From positions 1-64,000 of the forward strand of contig NZ_JARZHG010000044.1 in NCBI RefSeq assembly GCF_029946505.1: a stretch of 64,000 nucleotides of DNA. Reading direction: 5' to 3'. The notes under the pieces are model-generated. The model had not been told where the DNA came from and did not search any database. It was given only the letters and a program-made list of their open reading frames with translations. The stretch is from Polyangium sp. y55x31 (GTDB lineage Bacteria > Myxococcota_A > Polyangia > Polyangiales > Polyangiaceae). Both the position numbers and the translations under genes were made by a program. Below, piece after piece: positions 61,294 through 64,000 of the stretch (its first letter is position 1; every line of letters begins with the position of its first letter).

Positions 61294-61848
61294 ATGCTTC
61301 GAGCGCTTTTCTTGCTTTTGGGGTGTCTGTTTTTCGGGGGCTGCGGCAGCGCGGTTGTGGAGGCCGGAAGCGGCGGAAGCGGCGGCAGCGGCGGCGGCGG
61401 AAGCGGAGGCGGCGGAAACGGCGGCGGAGGCGGGATCGGCGGAAGCGGCGGCGGGATGTGCGTACCCGGGTCCGACGAGCCTTCTCCCGTTCAGCCGAGC
61501 TGCGCGGACATCGCGGGGATCGAGCTTCGGGAGGTCACCATGAAGGACGGGGTCTTGGAGGCGGGCGGGAGTACCGTGATGTCGATGAACCTCGTGGAGA
61601 CCACCGGCAAGGGCTTTTTCGGGTATCCCGGCGTGGTCTTTTCCAGCCCGGACCCCGGCGTCGAGGTCAGCGAGCCTTTCTGGCTGTATGGCATCTCCGC
61701 CTGCGACTCGGTCCCCGTGGAGGGCTACGTGAACATCGCGAGTGATGTCACTCCGGGGACCATCGTGACGGTCGTGGCGCAGGTGGGCATTTTGAACGAA
61801 AACTGCCCCAACGCGTACAAGGTCCCGGTACCGATCGAGGTACATTGA
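61294..61848 (+). CDS. lipoprotein with a glycine-rich linker
   Basis: 184 residues. The lipobox Phe-Gly-Gly-Cys is at about 14-17. A Gly/Ser-rich linker (about 26-55) leads to a beta-rich domain with three or four Cys. The TGA overlaps the ATG of the next gene (TGATG-type overlap), so translation is coupled. The same linker type is seen in the lipoprotein at 8030. The function is unknown. Confidence 0.7.
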   Translation: MLRALFLLLGCLFFGGCGSAVVEAGSGGSGGSGGGGSGGGGNGGGGGIGGSGGGMCVPGSDEPSPVQPSCADIAGIELREVTMKDGVLEAGGSTVMSMNLVETTGKGFFGYPGVVFSSPDPGVEVSEPFWLYGISACDSVPVEGYVNIASDVTPGTIVTVVAQVGILNENCPNAYKVPVPIEVH

Positions 61849-62459
61849 TGGGCAAACGCGACCGCCAGCAAATCCGGACGCTGAAGATGCCGGATGGCGA
61901 GAAGGTCGAGTTCGACGCGCAGGGGCGCGTGCTCATGTCGCGGTCCTCGCAGGTGATGCTCGCGGTCATGATGATCGTGATCGGCTGCATTCTCCTCGGG
62001 TTGCCGTGGATGATCCGGAGCCAGGCGCAGACGCGGGCGGAGCGGCTGGCGCGCATGCGCACGTTCTCCGAGGCGACGTGCACGATCAAGGATATCGTCT
62101 GGGGAGAGCCGGATCCGGAATACGGGACGACGCGGGTCTCCGTCGATTACCAGGTGCACGTCCCGGGGCAGACGGGGACGTACATCGCGAGCGGGGTCTC
62201 CTGGGAAGGGACCACGCTTGCCAGCGGCGACGCGGATTGGAGAAAGCGCGAGCTTTTGCCAGGCAAGCGGGTGCCGTGCTGGTACGATCCGGCCGATCCG
62301 ACGGAGGCGCTGCTCATCAAGGCGAATGCAGAGGTCCCGCCGCCGATGGGCATCGGGCTCTTGCTGGGGCTCTCGGCGGCGGGGTTGCTCTTCGCCTGGG
62401 CGGGGATCGCGACGTTGCGCACGAAAAAACGTCTCGCCCTCGGCGGGAACGACGATTGA
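61848..62459 (+). CDS. DUF3592-like membrane protein
   Basis: 203 residues. Two hydrophobic helices, near the N-terminus (VMLAVMMIVIGCILLGLPWM) and the C-terminus (GIGLLLGLSAAGLLFAWAGI), enclose a beta-rich loop of about 100 residues that includes PCWYDPADPTEALL. The last motif is typical of DUF3592 proteins. It is co-translated with the Gly-linker lipoprotein. The function is unknown. Confidence 0.7.
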   Translation: MGKRDRQQIRTLKMPDGEKVEFDAQGRVLMSRSSQVMLAVMMIVIGCILLGLPWMIRSQAQTRAERLARMRTFSEATCTIKDIVWGEPDPEYGTTRVSVDYQVHVPGQTGTYIASGVSWEGTTLASGDADWRKRELLPGKRVPCWYDPADPTEALLIKANAEVPPPMGIGLLLGLSAAGLLFAWAGIATLRTKKRLALGGNDD

Positions 62460-62760
62460 GGTTTCGGAAAGAACACTCGCCCGCGTCGCGGTAGGGTACG
62501 GGCACGGGGCGCGCGGGCGCAAAGCGCATCGCGCTCGAATCGGACGATGGGCGGCGAGCGGGGTCTCGACCTCGCCGGCGCCTTCCCGCAGCACCTCTCG
62601 CGCGACGTCCCGGTGAGGCTGTGTATGCCCTTCTCGAACGGAGGGGTACGGGCGCTGCATACGCCACGGGCATCAGCTCGATACAGAGCTGAACAGGGGA
62701 TTCTCGTGACTTACCGGGAATCGAGGCGACGGCGAGACCAAGCAGCAAAAGGGGGCATTT
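62460..62760. other. intergenic region upstream of a small secreted protein gene
   Basis: About 300 bp. No convincing gene on either strand. The last about 20 nt (AAAGGGGGCATTTATG) match the leader of the paralogue at 4771. Confidence 0.4.
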
Positions 62761-63099
62761 ATGCTACGAGCAATCTGCTTGTTTCTGGGGTTCACCTTCG
62801 TTGCCGCGCTGAGCGGCAGCGCGGCCAGTGCCGAGGCGCTATCGCCAGGGGAGGAGTCCCCGACGCAGGAGTTGAGAGAGGCTGAAGGGACAGCAGAGGC
62901 GCCTGCTCCGCTGCGCATGGCCTGGTACAAATGCGCTGACGAGGGGGGATGGTGTGTATTTTCAGGGACGCGCCGGGTGGCGTACGGAGCGAACGGCGTA
63001 TTCAACTACATAACGAACACCGGCGGAGTCCCCTGCAACAACGATACATTCGGCGATCCGATCGTGGGCGTCCGCAAGTCGTGCTATGTGACGGACTGA
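62761..63099 (+). CDS. small secreted protein with a C-terminal Cys module (paralogue of 4448)
   Basis: 112 residues. The signal peptide is about 1-25. After an acidic linker the module reads CADEGGWCVF, GTRRVAYGANGVF, CNNDTFGDP and VGVRKSC, almost the same as in the protein at 4448-4771. The AAAGGGGGCAT leader before the ATG is also conserved. The two genes are about 58 kb apart and not in a shared operon. The linker is longer and more acidic here. Confidence 0.75.
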   Translation: MLRAICLFLGFTFVAALSGSAASAEALSPGEESPTQELREAEGTAEAPAPLRMAWYKCADEGGWCVFSGTRRVAYGANGVFNYITNTGGVPCNNDTFGDPIVGVRKSCYVTD

Positions 63100-63116
63100 G
63101 CCCCAGCCTGTGTTCT

Positions 63117-63149
63117 GCCCCCCTCGGAACGCCCAGCGAGCGAGGGGGC
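63117..63149. terminator. possible hairpin between convergent genes
   Basis: GCCCCCCTCG and CGAGGGGGC arms with a loop of about 14 nt. It lies between the small secreted protein and the seven-repeat gene, which converge. No T run is present, so terminator function is tentative. Confidence 0.35.
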
Positions 63150-63219
63150 GGCCGTACGGGCACGCGTTTTCGAGCCTTTTCGGGGCGCGTACCTCGCCGA
63201 CGACCAGGGCGACGTGTCG

Positions 63220-63924
63220 CTACTCGATGCAACACAAGGAGCCGGTCCAGTGCTTGCCGGCCCCATTGCAACTCGCAAACGAACCCGCAACGCACGTCGA
63301 CGCTTCGACGCAGCACAAGGAGCCGGTCCAGTGTTCCTTCGCGTCGTTGCAGTAGGCGTACGAACCCGCGACGCACGTCGACGCTTCGACGCAGCACGAG
63401 GAGCCGGTCCAGTGTTCCTTCGCGTCGTTGCAGTAGGCGTACGAACCCGCAACGCACGTGGGCTGGTTCTCGACGCAGCACGAGGAGCCGGTCCAGTGCT
63501 CCAGCGCGTCGTTGCAGTAGGCATACGAACCCGCAGCGCACGTGGGCTGGTTCTCGACGCAGCACGAGGAGCCGGTCCAGTGTTCCTTCGCGTCGTTGCA
63601 GTAGGCGTACGAACCCGCAGCGCACGTGGGCTGGTTTTCGACGCAGCACAAGGAGCCGGTCCAGTGTTCCTTCGCGTCATTGCAGTAGGCGTACGAACCC
63701 GCAGCGCACGTGGGCTGGTTCTCGACGCAGCACAAGGAGCCGGTCCAGTACTCCAGCGCATCGTTGCAGTAGGCGAGCGAACCCGCAACGCAGACCGTGA
63801 GCGCCTCCTGTGCCTCGCCGATGTCATCGGACTGCTCGACCAAAATATTGTCGGATGTCGCCGTGCAGGAGATCGCTCCGAGAACGAGGACCATGGAAAG
63901 GCTCATTGCGTGAATGATTTTCAT
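63220..63924 (-). CDS. secreted protein of seven tandem Cys repeats
   Basis: 234 residues. A GAAGGA ribosome site precedes the ATG at 63924. The lipoprotein-like signal (VLGAISC) is near residues 14-20. After a short acidic stretch come seven repeats of 27-28 residues of the form CAAGSYAYCNDAKEHWTGS then CCVE, each with four Cys, one Trp and an acidic pair. At the DNA level they are 81-84 bp and nearly identical in the middle, so they expanded recently. The last repeat is more divergent (SCNGAGKHW). No family is recognised; a surface ligand-binding or structural role is possible. Confidence 0.75.
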   Translation of the reverse strand: MKIIHAMSLSMVLVLGAISCTATSDNILVEQSDDIGEAQEALTVCVAGSLAYCNDALEYWTGSLCCVENQPTCAAGSYAYCNDAKEHWTGSLCCVENQPTCAAGSYAYCNDAKEHWTGSSCCVENQPTCAAGSYAYCNDALEHWTGSSCCVENQPTCVAGSYAYCNDAKEHWTGSSCCVEASTCVAGSYAYCNDAKEHWTGSLCCVEASTCVAGSFASCNGAGKHWTGSLCCIE

Positions 63925-64000
63925 GAGTGTTTCCTTCAGGTAGCCGTACACGACATCCAAAATGGACGTGCTGTGTCGGCCCCAAAGCATGAGAATCACC

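Noticed and set aside
1-64000. tRNA or rRNA genes
   Set aside because: No cloverleaf-like sequence with a TTCGA-type loop and CCA-proximal stem, and no rRNA-like stretch, was seen by eye. A dedicated scan could still find one.

Overview
The window is 64 kb of high-GC DNA with strong G/C third-position bias. Three eukaryote-like Ser/Thr protein kinases with C-terminal extensions, many small lipoproteins and secreted Cys-rich proteins, Gly-rich linkers after lipoboxes, and a large hybrid sensor kinase all point to a myxobacterium, most likely Polyangiales (Sorangium/Polyangium-like). This is inferred from gene style; no rRNA or other marker gene is present. No tRNA, rRNA, CRISPR array or replication origin was seen.

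Layout. 0-8 kb: lipoproteins, then a leftward epimerase / hydroxyacid-oxoacid transhydrogenase / cupin operon, a small secreted protein, a GST and a crotonase. 8-25 kb: a secreted TIM-barrel glycosidase-like lipoprotein, a degenerate receiver, three Ser/Thr kinases (the third in an apparent operon with a TPR membrane protein and a beta-propeller lipoprotein), an SDR, two tandem STAS-like proteins and two aldo/keto-reductase-fold proteins that have lost most catalytic residues. 24-26 kb: a cytochrome P450 divergent from a TetR regulator, with an evenly spaced operator array between them.

27-35 kb is a plastic accessory island. Inverted, decayed copies of one IS91-family transposase end bracket about 5 kb. 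Inside lie two intact and two broken tandem copies of a secreted beta/gamma-crystallin-like gene, a divergent fifth crystallin-like gene, scattered pieces of an MFS transporter gene, and a gene encoding a signal peptide fused to EF-Tu domains II-III with no GTPase domain. A truncated PD-(D/E)XK-type nuclease gene lies just outside.

35-53 kb: a 1262-residue double-kinase hybrid sensor, two tandem beta-trefoil-like secreted proteins, pyrD, a rhodanese lipoprotein, a methyltransferase, a PlsC acyltransferase, an exonuclease, a leftward operon of a membrane protein, a GMC oxidoreductase and a candidate deaminase toxin, a polysaccharide deacetylase and an Fe-type superoxide dismutase. 54-64 kb: an outer-membrane barrel, a lycopene-cyclase-like flavoprotein coupled to a START-like protein, a canonical aldo/keto reductase coupled to a phytanoyl-CoA-dioxygenase-like protein, a LamG lipoprotein, and a secreted protein made of seven near-identical 27-28-residue Cys repeats.

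Two repeat types recur between genes: a modular element of about 100-420 bp built from perfect hairpins (five copies, some terminator-like), and tandem arrays with a 43-bp period at two unrelated loci. The most notable candidates for new biology are the secreted EF-Tu fragment, the crystallin array inside the IS91 bracket, the deaminase with a modular N-terminus, and the P450/TetR operator array.
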